Assembly (NCBI GenBank): GCA_023079485.1
Contig: CM041084.1
Location: forward strand, 120,202,467-120,266,466
Length of the DNA: 64,000 nucleotides
Origin: Archilochus colubris
Lineage: Eukaryota; Chordata; Aves; Apodiformes; Trochilidae
Reading direction: 5' to 3'
Positions 24,901-38,622 of this stretch are shown piece by piece. Every line of letters begins with the position of its first letter. Position 1 is the stretch's first letter. The notes beneath the pieces are model-generated. The model made no database searches. It was not told the DNA's origin and saw nothing but the letters and a program-made list of their open reading frames with translations. The position numbers and the translations under genes were made by a program.

Positions 24901-27900
24901 AGAGGTAGGACTTGATCACAGAACCTGACACTAATTATTTTTAAATACCTTGTATAAATGAAAATAAATTTATTTAACAGTTAATAGCTACAGAATGTCG
25001 TCTGTTGTCTAAACCAGCTTTGGACACAGTACAATTGACAGACAGCTGAGAATAAAGCAGAGATCAATCTCAGCCACTTACCTGTACACATTTTCTGGCA
25101 TACTTAGCTCATACCTTTAACATCCTTCCTTAGAAGAAATGTTTGACTATTTTTCTTCTTCTTTTTTCTCTTCTTTTATTCAACTGGCAGAACACAATAT
25201 CCATGCTAATTATATACTTATGAAATATACAATGTAGAATCAATAACTTCATAAACATAAATCCCCAAATATTTTCCTTTTTTTACTATTATTAAACAGA
25301 ACTTAGCTTTAAAAGTTGATTCATCTGCATGTTTGTGCTTTTGGGTGGAAAGCAAAGAGAAAGATCTGACCTGTGACTTCACATATGATAAATTGCTTGG
25401 TGTTCCTTGATCTGAATTTCTTCAAAATGTGCCACATATTATGTTGTGTGTAATACTTTAAAAATATTTAGCAAGTATACTTCATTAAACTGTTTTAATA
25501 ATCATACCTGAGAATATCAGTAGTGATAACTATCAGTAATTCTATTAATGCCTATCTTTTTGTGTGACAGCCTTGAGATTAAGAGACCTTAAAATGTTCT
25601 GTGAATTAGATTATTAGAAAAGTGTCCATATTACAGTGCAACATAGGAGGAAAGCAGTGCAATTAGAACCAGAACCATCTTTCCTGAGGTCCACTCTATT
25701 ATACTGTTCTAAAAGCACAGCCAGTTTTACATGCTAGTATAAGGCTTGCTATCTCTTGCTAGGGTGTTGTATTGCCCACGTTCAAGGACCAGAAGAGTGG
25801 TATGGTAGTGAAAGATTTTCTTTCAGCACATCTTTTTTTTATATTTAATCTACCTGAAATTCTTTTGAATTATTTATTTTTAGCTTATAATGCTGGAGCA
25901 TTTTGTTAATTTTTAAAAAAGATTTTTAAAAATCATTTATGTTTTTAAGCAGAAATTACTTCTTTCATTTTTTAACATCTTAGATGCCATTGCTACTGTA
26001 GAGTTAAAGCAATATACCTGATTATTTTCATATTAATTTGTTTTTTAATCTCCCCATGGAGGATGTTGCTAAAGTATATGATTGAGGGAGATAAAAATTC
26101 CTCCAATTTTCTTGTTTGATCCAGCAAACCTGGATCACTCAGATGGGTGTTCTGCCAAATGTTTCCCCTCTTCAGAAGAATGCGTTGGCAAATCTTGGCT
26201 TACTCTGTACAAATACATTACTGCTTGTTTTACTTCGTGGAAATATCTCTCATTTTTCATAAAAAGGGATTTAACATGTCCTCAAAGACAGTTCTCTACT
26301 CTTTACCCAATATGTAACTTATAAAATTTCTCTCTGGATTTCACATGTAAACATAGTGTTTGGAGGTTGTCCTCCACTAAGCTTTCAGAGAATATTTACG
26401 TACTACATTATCCTCATCCTGCCTTCCATCTTCCTTCAACCAGAACACCATTTTATGAATGTACCTCATGAGAGAGATTCCATTTCTGTCCCAGTCTCAC
26501 AAGCAGGCTTTTCTGGCTGTAAAGGGCACTTGCGTTTACTTCTGGTGGAAGGAAATGGAATACAACAGATAAGAGGTGATGGGGCAGGGACAAAGATATC
26601 CCAAAGCTGGCATGTCACTGTCAAAGACTTCTCATCTAATTCCACTCAGAATTTTTCAGGAATGTTAAGGTATAAACCTTGCCATCATGCATTTATTCTC
26701 ACACTGACAGAGGTATCAGTTACTAGGCCACACTAGGAGGCACCTTGAATAAGAATTCAGCACATTCCAGGATGGGAATGCTCAGTATTATTTCCTGAAT
26801 TTCAAAACCAGTGCAGGACTCTTTGTTATTTATTTTTCAATATCCCAATGGAAGCCTTTTCATAAGCAACAGAAGAATTCAAAAGCCAGTAAAGCAGAGA
26901 AGGACTTCATCTGTGAATCAAGAAGTATAGTCATACAATGGAGCATTTTTTTAAACTGTCCTTTGACTTTTCTATCCAATAAGGTCTTCACTCATTCCTC
27001 CTGTGGAATCAGGCTAAGTTAGTCTGATTGATTTTTAAAATAATTAGAGCTTCTACTAATTTGGAAGGACTTTACTCTCACCTGATAAGGTTTAGGGATT
27101 AGCCAGTTTAAAGCAACTGCAAACTATCTCTGCTTTTCTCAGCTTTTTTTCTGAAGCTGCTGTTTTTCTTCTTCAGTCATCTAAACTGGGCTGATACAGT
27201 GCTTCAGTCTGTCACACCATCCGTGTTTTTCCATTCAGGTTCTCCACTAATTTATGACATTATTTAATAATCGGTCATTATTATGAATAATAATCTTACT
27301 GTGTGCTCTCAAGTGTATACACGGTCCTACACAAACTGTGTGCTGTTATCTCTATACAACTAGATATCTTCCATTAGTAATTCTATTCCCATTCAGGGAA
27401 TAATCATCAAGAGTAAAATCTTGCATATTTATACCTGAAGACTACCAAAGGCTCTAACTGTTTAATGTCTTGGTTACTTTATCCATACCCAATTTGAAAG
27501 CCTTTAACAGCACACAAAGCCACTGTACTCCATCAGGCTAACAGTACTTTGACATGCTGCATCATGCATGATATATAATTGAGACCCTACTTTTACCAGC
27601 CTAGGATAAAAATATCATTAAAATTCTTGACTCAGTTTCTAAATTATTTTAAAGTCAATTTTTTTAAAAAGTAAATTAAAAAAACCCCGAAGTTAGAATC
27701 TAACTAAGACAAAGTCAGGTAGTGAATGATAAAATTTTTGTTCCATTTGGTGACTGCAGATTATTTTCATACCCAGATCTTTCCAGATGGATTTGAAGAG
27801 CTGGAAAAATCAGAACATTCACTCTGCATTAGAAAAGCCATGAAACAGCAATTGGAATCTCTTGTCATTCTGTTATCCTTATATCTTGAAGGACTACCTC

Positions 27901-30551
27901 ATGTCTGATGTATTAGAGACAAGCCAGATAATGCTTAAAATAATTATGTATTGGATAAAATTTGACTAACCCAAGCTCTACCCATGTAGACTTCCCCATG
28001 CATGCATTGTACCACTTCAGTAGATACAGAAGTCATCAATAACAGAAGCACAAAAGCAATTTAATGTACATCTATTAGCCTGTTCCCAAGTAGTCTAATC
28101 ATTCACTTTTTGTGACATTTATGATACCCTGGGCTTCCTGGGCATCCTACTGTAGAGGTAGATGATATCTCACATCTCCGGTGTCTAATCTACCAGTAAG
28201 ACCATTATTATATTGTTACATAATATGTAAAGTATTATTAGTAATTGCAAACCAAATGGTATATGCTACTAAAAGTTTATACTATTTTTACTAGTGTAGT
28301 TACTGTGGAGCCAGAGCTCTAGCACTGCTGTTCCTAAAGGCAGGTCTTTTCTAGATACTGCCTTGGCAAAATTTTGGGAGTAGCATTGTCTAGCGGCTAT
28401 TCCCAATGAGCAGTGAGAATAAGTCTGCTCTATCTTTTGAGAGAAAAGACATAGATTTAGAAAACCTAAGAAACTCTATGTACTCATGCTGCATTGTGTA
28501 ACATGTGCTAGAGATTTCATCCTGGGTCCCTGTTTAGTTTACTAATAAAAATGTTTCATCTGTGCCTTGTCTCTCTGAAGTCAGATTTTGATGTCCATTG
28601 GGGATGACCCAATCTTATCATGCCATCTCCTTTCTAGCTGTTTCATGTTATTAAATGAAAAGTATTGAATTGACACAGAAGAAAAATATGTTTGTAAGGG
28701 CAGGATCCTTGTAATGTCTTAGCATATCCATACTGCTGTCCAGAGGAAGGACTAGTCACATACTAGAGGACTTTGGAATAAAAATTTAACCTTATGTAAT
28801 GAAAAACATAAATGCCCTTAAAGATAATTCTGTGCTATAATGTACTATTGACAGCTTCCATAGGAGAACCCACTTGGAGATTTTAGGTGCTTTAGGCTTT
28901 CTGAACTGGCCTAAACAAAGGCTAGTTTCTAGCTTCATGTACCTAAATTTTTTTTTTAAACATTAGAAGAATATAATGTTGATAACATAGTTTGGTGTCT
29001 TCTAATTTTGAAAATCTGAATGTCAGCAAATTTGATCTAAACCTTTTTAATACTTTCTTTCACTGATTGAGTCATTCCTATATGGAACACAAAGATTTCC
29101 CCAGAACTTTTACTGAGTTATCGTTCTACACCATTCCTATTGAATTTGCATTTAACAAATCATCCTGACACCAGCCTAGGTGAGACATGATGCAATGACA
29201 TGCACTGTATTTCAGATATTCTGCTACTTAGTAATTTCTCTGAAGATTGCACCTATTCTTAATTGGTCCAGAGCCCTCTTAAGACAGTCTAAGATTAATA
29301 TTAAAAAAACCCCCAAAACCTAAACAATTCACCTCAGTAGATTATATTTTTTCTAAACAAGAAATCTGTCTAGGGACACTAGCATGCTTCATTGAAATCA
29401 CTTTTGTCCTACTATTTGAAAAAATTTAAGACATTAAATAATTTTTACCATGGACTTCTATCAATCTTCGTGCCATCCTTCAGACACTCCTCACAAGTTT
29501 TCATCCAATCAAAATTTCACATAAAAAAATATAAACATAACATGGATGGTTTATCAGTCATTTGATAGTCAACTTGTTCTATATTGCCTTGGATTAACCT
29601 TAACAGTCTTCATAGATTTACAATATAGATTAATCTTACAAAACAGCTTGTGCACCATTTTATAGTCATAGCAATCAAGGTGTTGTGCTGTATTTCCACT
29701 AGAAAATGCAGTTGGCACTTGGACACGTTTCTTTTTTTTTTTTTTTTTTTTTTTTCTGGGAATCTGACTTTCAGCAATACTACAATAATTTCTTTCAGGG
29801 ATTATTATCCCTCTCCCAACAAACTGAATGGGATATTTGCCAATTGGGTTTAGGTAGCTATAATGAAATGTTACAGTTCTTAGTAATTAATTGAAATGAG
29901 TTGTAGGCATAGGTAATTTTGCAAGATAATAGGAATTCAGCTACAACAGATACAGTTGTCAGTTCCTCTGAAATCTCAAAAAAACCCCAAAAAACCCGTC
30001 CTAAATGAAATTCCAGTGTCACAAGAAGATCACATCTAGTAATTAATTAGATGTATTACCATCTAGAGCTGACCTGCAAAAAAAGTTTATGTTTTCTGGA
30101 AGCTTTGTTTTTTACTACTGTGATGTAGTGCCAGGCCTTGGCACTCAAGTGCAATCCTGATGCAGGCTTGCTGATATGTTTATGTACCTATGAGAGCAGG
30201 TAGTCTCAGACAGAGACACCTCTAACTCTTTTGAACACATTTTAATAAGGGTTTATTTCATATTAAATCTGGTCAGTGACTTCGAAAATGAGAAATATGT
30301 GTGTAATTCAGTATTCATTCTTGATTGTTTTGTTTTTATTTAAATGAAAATAATAAACTAAAAGCTTGCTGAAGTTCATAAATCTACTTAAAGCAAGCAG
30401 GTATAAGTATGCTTGGCTGCAATTTGTAAATAAAAAGGTAAATAAAAATGATTCTGTGCAGCACATTTTGTTTTACATCACTTCAGAGAATAATCATGGT
30501 CTTTGGAAGGATGGATTCTCTTAATATGCATTATGTATTCTATTTTATATC
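24901..30551. other. Intergenic, no gene seen
   Basis: About 5.65 kb without recognised elements apart from short simple sequences: A/C-rich motifs at 27678-27688, 29303-29320 and 29978-29998, and a run of 24 T at 29732-29755. A 126-codon frame at 26356-26736 (+) has no recognisable domain. Confidence 0.55.
29732..29755. repeat. Poly(T) run, 24 bases
   Basis: Uninterrupted T24, the longest mononucleotide run noted. No retrosequence is recognised next to it. Confidence 0.95.
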
Positions 30552-30990
30552 TTCATAGAGTGGTTTGGATTGGAAGAGACCTTAAAGATCATCTAGCTCC
30601 AACACCCCTGCAACCAGACCAGCTTGCTCAAAGCCTCATCCAACCTGTCCTTGAACACTTCCAGGGATGGGGCATCCCCAGCTTCTCTGGGCAATCTGTC
30701 AGTGTCTCACCACTCCCATAGTGAAGAATTTCTTCCTAATGTCCTGTCTAAACCTAGCCTCATTCAGTTTAAATGTATTCCTCCTCATTCTGTCACTACA
30801 TGCCCTTATAAAAAGTCCCTCTCCAGCTTTCTTATAGGTCTTTAGGTACTGGAAGGTTCTTTAAAGTTTCTCTGAAGCCTTCTCCCCCCCAGGCTGAACA
30901 ACCCCAACTATCTCAGCCTGTCTTCATAGGAGAGGTGTTCCAGCCTTCTGATCATCTTCATGGTCCTCCTCTGGAGGGCCAATTCCTTTC
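30552..30990 (-). mobile_element. CR1-type LINE, 3' end
   Basis: Clear CR1 3' region in reverse complement: TGGAAGAGACCTTAAAGATC at 30571-30590, a TTCCAGGGATGGGGCATC block (about 30659), GTGAAGAATTTCTTCCTAAT at 30721-30740, AGGCTGAACAACCCCAACT at 30891-30909, and CTTCATAGGAGAGGTGTTCC (about 30923). It ends abruptly near CTCCTCTGGAGGGCC (about 30967), a typical 5' truncation. It is the best preserved CR1 in the window, still without coding capacity. Confidence 0.92.
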
Positions 30991-31210
30991 TTCTAAATAC
31001 TAATTGATATTCATTACATACAAGGAAAGTATGTTCTTCAGTAAGAAATTAAGTGTTATTACCGAAAGGAGCTGCTAAAGACTAGTTTCTTGAATTTTAT
31101 TACTGGTTCTTACATAAGTGTTTAACTTCTCTTGCTTCCTTTGGAAATAGGTGAATAGTTCTAAATTATGCATAGTTATTAAACCTCCAAACATCACTCA
31201 GGCTGAAGTT

Positions 31211-31243
31211 GTTTGTTTTGTTTTGTTTTGTTTTGTTTTGTTT
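31211..31243. repeat. (TTTTG)n microsatellite
   Basis: Five perfect TTTTG units at 31216-31240, with imperfect flanking units. Confidence 0.95.
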
Positions 31244-32213
31244 CATCTAGCAATCTCATTGCAGACTCTGCACGTGTATTTTATTCCTAGCATATGAGTT
31301 AAACACCAAATGCTGAAAAACAGCTGCATGTAAAAAAAAATAAAAAAAAAAAATCACACGCATCACATCCCTAGAGCATAAGTTGTGTACATGATGCTTC
31401 CTCATAGTTATTTTTAGAGAATCATTCTCAAATAGCTTTTCCATTTCATTTTTAAATTATTCTTACAGTCCAGGTCCTGTCTCAGAAAAGAACCACCAGA
31501 ATGATTTTCTGGTGTCAGTAAATTAATAATAATTTTCCAGGACACACAAGAAATCTAATTTTGCTACAATCATGGAGTGACAGTGTTTTCAATGTGCTGT
31601 GTTATGCAGCACTTAAGAGCCTTGCAGCAACTGAAGGGAAAAAAACAAAAACCAAAAAACCAAAACAGCTCTGAGAAGGAAAAAAATCTTGCTTTGAGAG
31701 GACAATGTGCACACAGTAAGAACAGAGGGAACTGAAGCAGAAACATTCCCTGAACTACAGAGACCAACTCGGAGTAGCTTGACACCCAACCAAAGCTCTT
31801 TTAGCATGGTATTAATTAGCAACTCACTTAAGTAACAATGTACATGGTAGAAGCATTACATCATCCCAACTTGTCAGTGGCTGTTGAGCAAATAACTGTG
31901 AGGACTGAATAGCTTTGCATCACAGTTTCTTGGAATCCTTTCATAAAATCCCAGGCATGGATTTAACAGGAAAGCTAATGGGCTTAGCCCCTTCTCCCCC
32001 TCCATCCTACCTCCTCTCATCATTGAGAACACTGTTCCAGCATACATGGACTGTCAGGTGATGAGGAAAGTGGCAGCATCTAACTTTGCATACAAATTCA
32101 AAATTCTTTCCCATTTTCCCTGAAGCTAATAAAGAACTCCCATTGGAGTAAATGGGAGCTTCATAAGAATCTTACACTCTGAAAAAGCAATTATTCAAGA
32201 CAATGAGCAATTG

Positions 32214-32287
32214 TCTTCCCCTTCCCCTTCCCCTTCCCCTTCCCCTTCCCCTTCCCCTTCCCCTTCCCCTTCCCCTTTCCTTTTCCC
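32214..32287. repeat. (TTCCCC)n hexamer microsatellite
   Basis: Ten perfect TTCCCC units at 32216-32275, flanked by decayed pyrimidine-rich units to 32287. The minus strand is (GGGGAA)n, with ten G4 runs spaced by AA, a sequence able in principle to form G-quadruplexes. A minus-strand open frame reading alternating Gly-Arg through it is an artefact of the repeat. Confidence 0.97.
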
Positions 32288-35207
32288 ACAATAAAAGACA
32301 TTTGAAGTATGAGATGTGCATTGTTAGGGATCTAAATCTAAGATCACATCTATAAAGACAACTGCATGCCTTTTTCACAAACTTGAAGACAATTTTGTAA
32401 TTATCTTTTGTGACATGAATTAGGACTTTTTTACTCTGGACTGACAGCTAGGGCAAGACCAGTGCAATGAGGAAAAGATCTTAGATATTGCAAAGTGACA
32501 TTTTCTATCAATTTGGAAATATTTTTTCAAGTTTACAACAAAATTGTTTGAAATATCTGCATCTATTTCAAATAACTTCCCAAAATTTTTCTTAGAATTT
32601 TAGAATTTTGTTTCTTTCACTCATTTCCTCAAACTACAAAACTTAAATATTTGTTGTTTAAAAAGTACAGAAATTGTTTTTTCTTTGCAGTCCTTGACTT
32701 GATCTGGAAACAGTAGATAAACTAGTCTATTTTTATGATTCAGGAGGTATATTCTTTCCACACAGCTATTTTCAAGCTCTTATAGCTTTCTGGAAAGGTT
32801 ATTCTTTGGGCTGAAATTCATCATGCTCATTTCAATATAAAACCATTTCAGAAAGCATACATCAGAATGTCACAAGGATGCATATTGTAACATTTGAATC
32901 TCACATTGCACTTTGAAGAAATTACTCTGTGCATTTATATCAACTTGCTATCTAACAAGATTTTAATTTTTTCCCCATGTTGGATTTATCTCCTTTTTAA
33001 ACATTTTAATATTAAAGACACTCAGAAGAGACACAGAGCGCTTTTCCATTTTATGTGCAATTTATTCACTACTAGTTTTAAGAGCAAGAGTATTTTGTGT
33101 AAAGGACATGCTAATGCAATGTTAGTCATGAGAAGTGTTGAGAACTTAAACAGCTCAAGACAGAAACTTAACTAAATTATGATTCCCACAGCAACATTAT
33201 GGTAGCATATTATGCATGTATGTGAAACATAAGTAAATAAAGGTACAGTTTATAAAGATATAGAGCAGTATTTATAACCCAGGTGATGACTAATCTAAAA
33301 TGAGAGGTCCTGAATCATTTATAACTTTTCTTGCATTAGTTACATCAGTTACAGCTGAACTGTAGCACTGAAATTTACGATTTCTGCCTTATTTCTTTGT
33401 CATGATAATGCTCATAATGCAGACTTTCCACAAGTTCTTATAGGATGTAAACTTCTCTGAAAATAATTTTAGATGGGTTCAATTGATGGTTGATAATTAA
33501 CAATTTACTCTTGAAAACTTTTGCTTAATTTTTAAGGACATTTTACCATCATTAAAAAATCTACAAGATTCACAGAAGAAACAAAACTCCATCGTGTGAA
33601 GTGGCGCCTAAAATGAAGCAAGATTTAAATGCTTGATTAGAAAAACATGGTAGTATTCAAGATAATGTTGTAGCATAACCTGCACTTTATTCCTAGAATT
33701 TGTGTTCCCACATACCACTTGCTCACTGCTTTTGACCAAAAACAGTAACAGCGGTTGATAGTTTGGGAAGAAATACTCAGTGAAATGAGAAGGAAATTGA
33801 AAAATTTTCTAAGATTCTAATGCATTTCAGGGTCTACATGATACTCAAATGATCCTGTGATTAGCTTTCATGTGGGTGGAGTGGTGTTGATGTAGGAACT
33901 ATCTTTCCTTAATTCTGTTGCCAGCTTAATAAGATTAATTCCAATGATGATGTCAGGAACAAAGTATGAAATAAATTTTAGGCAGTAAGGGTAAAAATTA
34001 CAGATCCTCCAAATATTTCCTCATTAAAACAACCAAAAAAGCCTAAAAAGAGAGTCAGATGTTTTTATTTTGCTTTTTTATCTACTATCTTGCCTTTGAA
34101 ATGTTATTGACTAAATTATTTTTTTCATAACCTTGGTTTCTTAATTCTTTATTTCTTGTGTAAGCAATTAATAATCAAAGAAATGAAAAGCAATAAGACC
34201 CCTAATGTAGAGAATAGTTTGTGCCAAAAAAATTACCAATATTTTTTTTGCTTTAAAAAGGCCTGTAAATGCATTTATTTGGGGGTGGGAATAATAGGGA
34301 AGTTCTGTTTATCTACAAGATACTTACTTGTGTGGGACAATGTAGTAATAACTTGTAAAAGACTATCAATCTTATTATTTCTTCCTTAGGGGAATAATTT
34401 GAATGGCACTGAATAGGATTCTTGTCTGTTGTAATTGCTGTTTTTTATGTTCATCTTCCAGTTTAGCAATAAAAAGATGCCTGAAGGAAAAATTGTTTAA
34501 CCCATCCAGTTGCTGTGGCTTAAATATTTACTGAGCACCCAACCAACAGTTCTTGGCTTGCTCCAATAGCACTGGTTATCCCCTGGAGCTTTTGATTCAT
34601 TTATTATCTAAAACTGAGTTTGACTGCTTAGTCAACATGGTTGTATAAAGCACTATAATCCTGTAACCATAGACTATTTGTAACTTCCATATAAAAAGTA
34701 AGTGGGATTCTGTTGTGAAAGCTTTAAAATGTCAAATTGTAATAGAACAAAATACTTAAAGACAGAAATTTTAATGGCAATTTAATAAAGACTGGTAAAG
34801 TTTAGCACAAATCAGATCGATAGCAATTAAGAACACAGATACAGGACACTTTCAGTGGATATTTCTCTTCACAGTTTTCTCATCCATTATGTCCACTAAG
34901 AAGATATTTCTAATTTATAGATGGGAATAAAATATGTCAGCTATAGATTCATAATTTGGTGAGACAAAATTTAGAAAAGGAAGAGAAAACCAGTTCACAG
35001 CTAGTTTGAGACTTAGTGAAGAAAAATGAAAAAGACAATGTTATTAAAAGAAAGCAGCATCAACTCTGAAATCATGAAAATACAGACATATTGATAAAAA
35101 TATTAATGTATCTCTATCTATGATGTATCCATTCATTCTGGTTTAGAGTATGCTTTTTGAGTTTATAGTTTGACTTTTTTCCAGTTTTGATCTCTATTAT
35201 TCTGTTT

Positions 35208-35655
35208 CATTATATAGAAGAGTTGGAAGGGACCTTTAGTAGTTATTTAGTCCAATATCCCTGCAGTGAGCAAGGACATCTTCAACTAGATCAGGTTGCT
35301 TAGAGTCCCATCCAACTTGACCTTGAATATTTCTAGGAATGGGGCATCTGCCTCCTCTCTGAGCAACCTGCTCCAGCGTTTCAGAACCCTCACGGTAGAA
35401 GTTTTTCAGCATAACTACTGTGAACCTACCCTACTTTAGTTTAAAACCATTACCCTTTGTCCTTTCACAATAAGTGTTACTAAAAAGTCTGTCTACATCT
35501 TTCTCAGAGGCTTCCTTTAAGTATTGAAAGACCACAATAAAGTCTCCCTGTAACCGTCTTCAGGCTGATCAACCCCAACTCTGTCAGACTTTCTTCATAG
35601 GCTGAGTTCTATGCCTCTGCTCATTTTTGTGCTCTCCTCTGGATCTAGTCCAATA
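35208..35655 (-). mobile_element. CR1-type LINE, 3' end
   Basis: TTGGAAGGGACCTTTAGTAG at 35223-35242, TAGTCCAATATCCCTGCAGT (about 35248), GGAATGGGGCATCTGCCTCC (about 35335), TTACCCTTTGTCCTTTCACA (about 35450), CAGGCTGATCAACCCCAACT (about 35561) and CTCTCCTCTGGATCTAGTCC (about 35632) follow the order of a CR1 3' end in reverse complement. It is more diverged than the 30552 copy. 5'-truncated. Confidence 0.9.
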
Positions 35656-36149
35656 GAGAGTTATTATTTGAGTTAGACCTTTCCAGACCATTGAAGAATT
35701 GCAATGTAACTCCTTTCTGTTTTAAACAGAGACAACCTAGGCAGAAGAGAGAACTGAAATGCTGCCTGCTGCTCTTGTTTAGTCTAAAATCTAAGATTCT
35801 GGGTTTTTTTTTTTACTTGAAAAAACCTTGAAGGATATTTTTGTTACATTTTGGTCCATAGGAGGCAGTTGTTGTAAGAATGCTTGTGGTATCTTATTTA
35901 GTGTATTTTGAATATGATATTTTCAATACATTATTCACAAGATTTCAGCAATTCTTGGGCAAGTGTTTTGGAAATGGGCACAAAATCCTAACCATAGCAT
36001 GTGTCCATGTCCAGTCCATATTTCCTCCCTAAGGCAGCTGATGGAGTTACTGCAAGACTTCTGATCTGTCTTTTTCTGTGCACAGATTTCCCATTTCTTT
36101 GAGGGGCTGTTTTGGGTGTTGTCCAATATCCCCAATTAGTTTAAAGTTA

Positions 36150-37150
36150 TTACCTTTTCTTTTCAATGAACACAGAAAACAAGTAGTTTCTTTCCTTTCT
36201 GGCTGACCTCATTTTTATATGAAGATATTTCTCATCTCTCCCTTATGTCTGTTGCCCTTTAGCCATATCTTTGCTGACTTATATTTTCTAGGCAATGGAT
36301 CATTCTTTTAAAGCTTTTCTGCTAGTGCTCCAGAAAGGATTCCACATTGAAGCTCTTAGCTCTGGTAGCTACTTCTTAAATTTATTGATACTGGTTGAAT
36401 GCCTAGAATATATTATTCTTTATGGAATTTAATTTGGTAGGTTTATTTGTTGTTATGGGTTTTTTATGTTTTTTGTTGTTAAGTTTTTTGTTGCCTTTTT
36501 TTTCACAATGGTGAAAAATACTATATTTTACTATATAGTAGTGAGGTCTCACTTTCAGTGTGTCAGCTGCTAGAACCCCTCCCAGTCACTGTCTACCTAC
36601 TTGTTTCTTATTGTACGTTTATTAAGTTGCTTATTCCAACATAGCATTTGGTTCTCTCACTGAACCAAATCCTGATTTTTTTTCCAGTTAGTTCTGTTGA
36701 GACAGTTTGAATTCTAATCCTGCCTTGCCAAGCATTTGTGGCTTGTCCCTGCATGGCATTTTTGTAAATTGAACAAATGTGTTCTCAATTTCATCATCTA
36801 TGTTGCTAATGAAAAATAGACCGCACCCAAGTCAGGCATCAGTGCAGTGATCAATGTATCCCTCTAATCTGATAGTAAACTACCAATAACCTCTGAATGA
36901 GTTGTTTACTTTCATGTTTGTATTTACTCATGTAATACTCATCCTTATCCTTTTCATTTTGTAGGACTTCTGTTAAGTTTCAGTTCCCAGAATAATGCTT
37001 CTTTCACTGCTTTATTTATTTGCTATTTTAGATATTGTTCAGAATGTCCCCAGACAGGACATCCTCTGTCCTGTAAATGTGATGTTGCTCCATTCCTTGT
37101 TGGCATAAAGGCCTGTGCTTTGGGTGATTCTGCTACATAGATGAGTCTTT
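36150..37150 (-). mobile_element. Possible ancient LINE (CR1-like) relic
   Basis: Scattered blocks resemble the more internal part of CR1-type LINEs in reverse complement, for example TCATCATCTATGTTGCTAAT (about 36792-36811) and CTACCAATAACCTCTGAATG (about 36880-36899). The stretch lies about 500 bp beyond the CR1 end at 35655. Similarity is weak, and both family and limits are uncertain; it may be chance. Confidence 0.25.
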
Positions 37151-38512
37151 CTTATTTTATTTTCTTGATTTGATGAACGTGCCTCTGATCTTTTCTCCAT
37201 GTGGGTGTTTCAGTCAAGGAAATAATTCTGATCTACCTTTCGAATATGTGTGGGAAATTTTGGTAGAGGTTGGTGTTCTCTTTAGATTTTTCAGTTTGTT
37301 GAACATATATACAGACAGGCCATTGAGAACTCAGCTGGTTTCGTTTAACATAGCTGGTGAAGGAAAGAAGCAATTGCTAAAGAATATTTAAACATAGCCT
37401 GAGGATTATTTGGGAAATGCAGAAATAACTGGATTCCAGCTGTGGAATAGATGCCAAGTCTTAAAATTCTGAAGTGAAATATTTAACTTTCAAGCTTTTG
37501 TGGTATACAACAGATCTCTATGATTATGGCTGAAAGTGAATCCTTTCTTGCTAACTGCTTAATCAAAGAGACCAGTTCTACACCTGTTTAAAATTTTGTA
37601 TTCAAAAGGCAACATGAGAAGGTGCAAAATGAGAGAGGAGAAGATGTGTCTTTTGAGATCTGCCAAACTGTCGAAATTGAGAAGCTCCAGCTATAGCACT
37701 GCTTGCTGACCTGGAGATAAGTTGTAAAATAAAAGGTTTAGTTAAGTTGGAATTTGAACTTAACTGGTACCTCTCAAGAAAGTGTTATGGTATTTTACTT
37801 TAACAAATTGATTTGTACTTTAAGAAGAAAAAGTTAAAATATTCTTAAACTAGAAAACTTGTATCTGTTTTGCACAAAGTACATGTATACTAATATCAGA
37901 AAATTGTCAGTTTATAGTTATTTTGCAGTGAAGTAAATGAGTGTCAAAAGGCACTATGCTGCAGGGAGTGAACTTTATGGAAAAGGAGAGAGAGAATTTG
38001 CTAAGGTTAGCTAACTTTATATATTTTGGCAAGCTTGCATATAAACTATAAATATTTTTGTTTATTTTAGGGTCTTATAAAGGGCAAATGTTATGATCTT
38101 AAATTACCTTATGAATATTTGCAAAATTTGCTCATGAACTCTGCAAAGCCTAAGTGTGTTTGCAGTAAGGTTATTTTATAGGTAAATATACAAAAAAATA
38201 GCAAGTAGAATAGTATGCCTTGGTATTACTCTCCAGTGTTCCAAAAATTTATTGTATCACATTTTTGTGTACTTCAGTTGTCTTCTTCCATGTCTAGTCT
38301 CTCTGTACTAGAGCTTTCAATATTATTTCAGTTCTAAGTATGAGAAATTTATTTGAGTTTGGAAGAAAGATTAGAGCTTGTAATGGAACATAACAAAGCC
38401 TCATACTAATTCACTTGTGCCACGTCTATGTGAAAAACTCACACCATTATTTCAAAATTTTTTGTCTACTTTAGATTTGTATCTTTGGTCTTCCCTTTTG
38501 AGCAGTGTACAG

Positions 38513-38622
38513 TTAATATTAGCTATATAATAATATTAAACTTAGCCGTATAATAAATGTTAGTTATAAAATAATAATAATATAATGAAAAATATCTGTA
38601 TAATAAAAATTAGTATTATTAG
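38513..38622. repeat. AT-rich imperfect tandem repeat
   Basis: Recurring GTATAATAAA and TTAGTTATA/TTAGTATTA-type words (CCGTATAATAAATGTTAG near 38546, CTGTATAATAAAAATTAG near 38596) amid (AAT)n. Looks like a decayed AT-rich minisatellite. Confidence 0.6.

Larger units (their letters stand above)
30991..35207. other. Intergenic, no gene seen
   Basis: Between two CR1 copies. It holds the (TTTTG)n tract at 31211-31243 and the TTCCCC hexamer array at 32214-32287. No exon or RNA gene recognised. Confidence 0.55.

Noticed and set aside
26356..26736. 126-codon plus-strand open frame
   Set aside because: No recognisable family, no splice acceptor/donor of quality at useful positions, surrounded by non-coding AT-rich DNA.
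30120..30160. AGTGCCA-GGCCT-TGGCACT inverted repeat near 30129, like an NFI half-site pair
   Set aside because: Half-site order is inverted relative to the NFI consensus and the arms are only 7 bp; likely chance.
32172..32378. Minus-strand open frame with alternating Gly-Arg
   Set aside because: Product of the TTCCCC hexamer array; no coding evidence.
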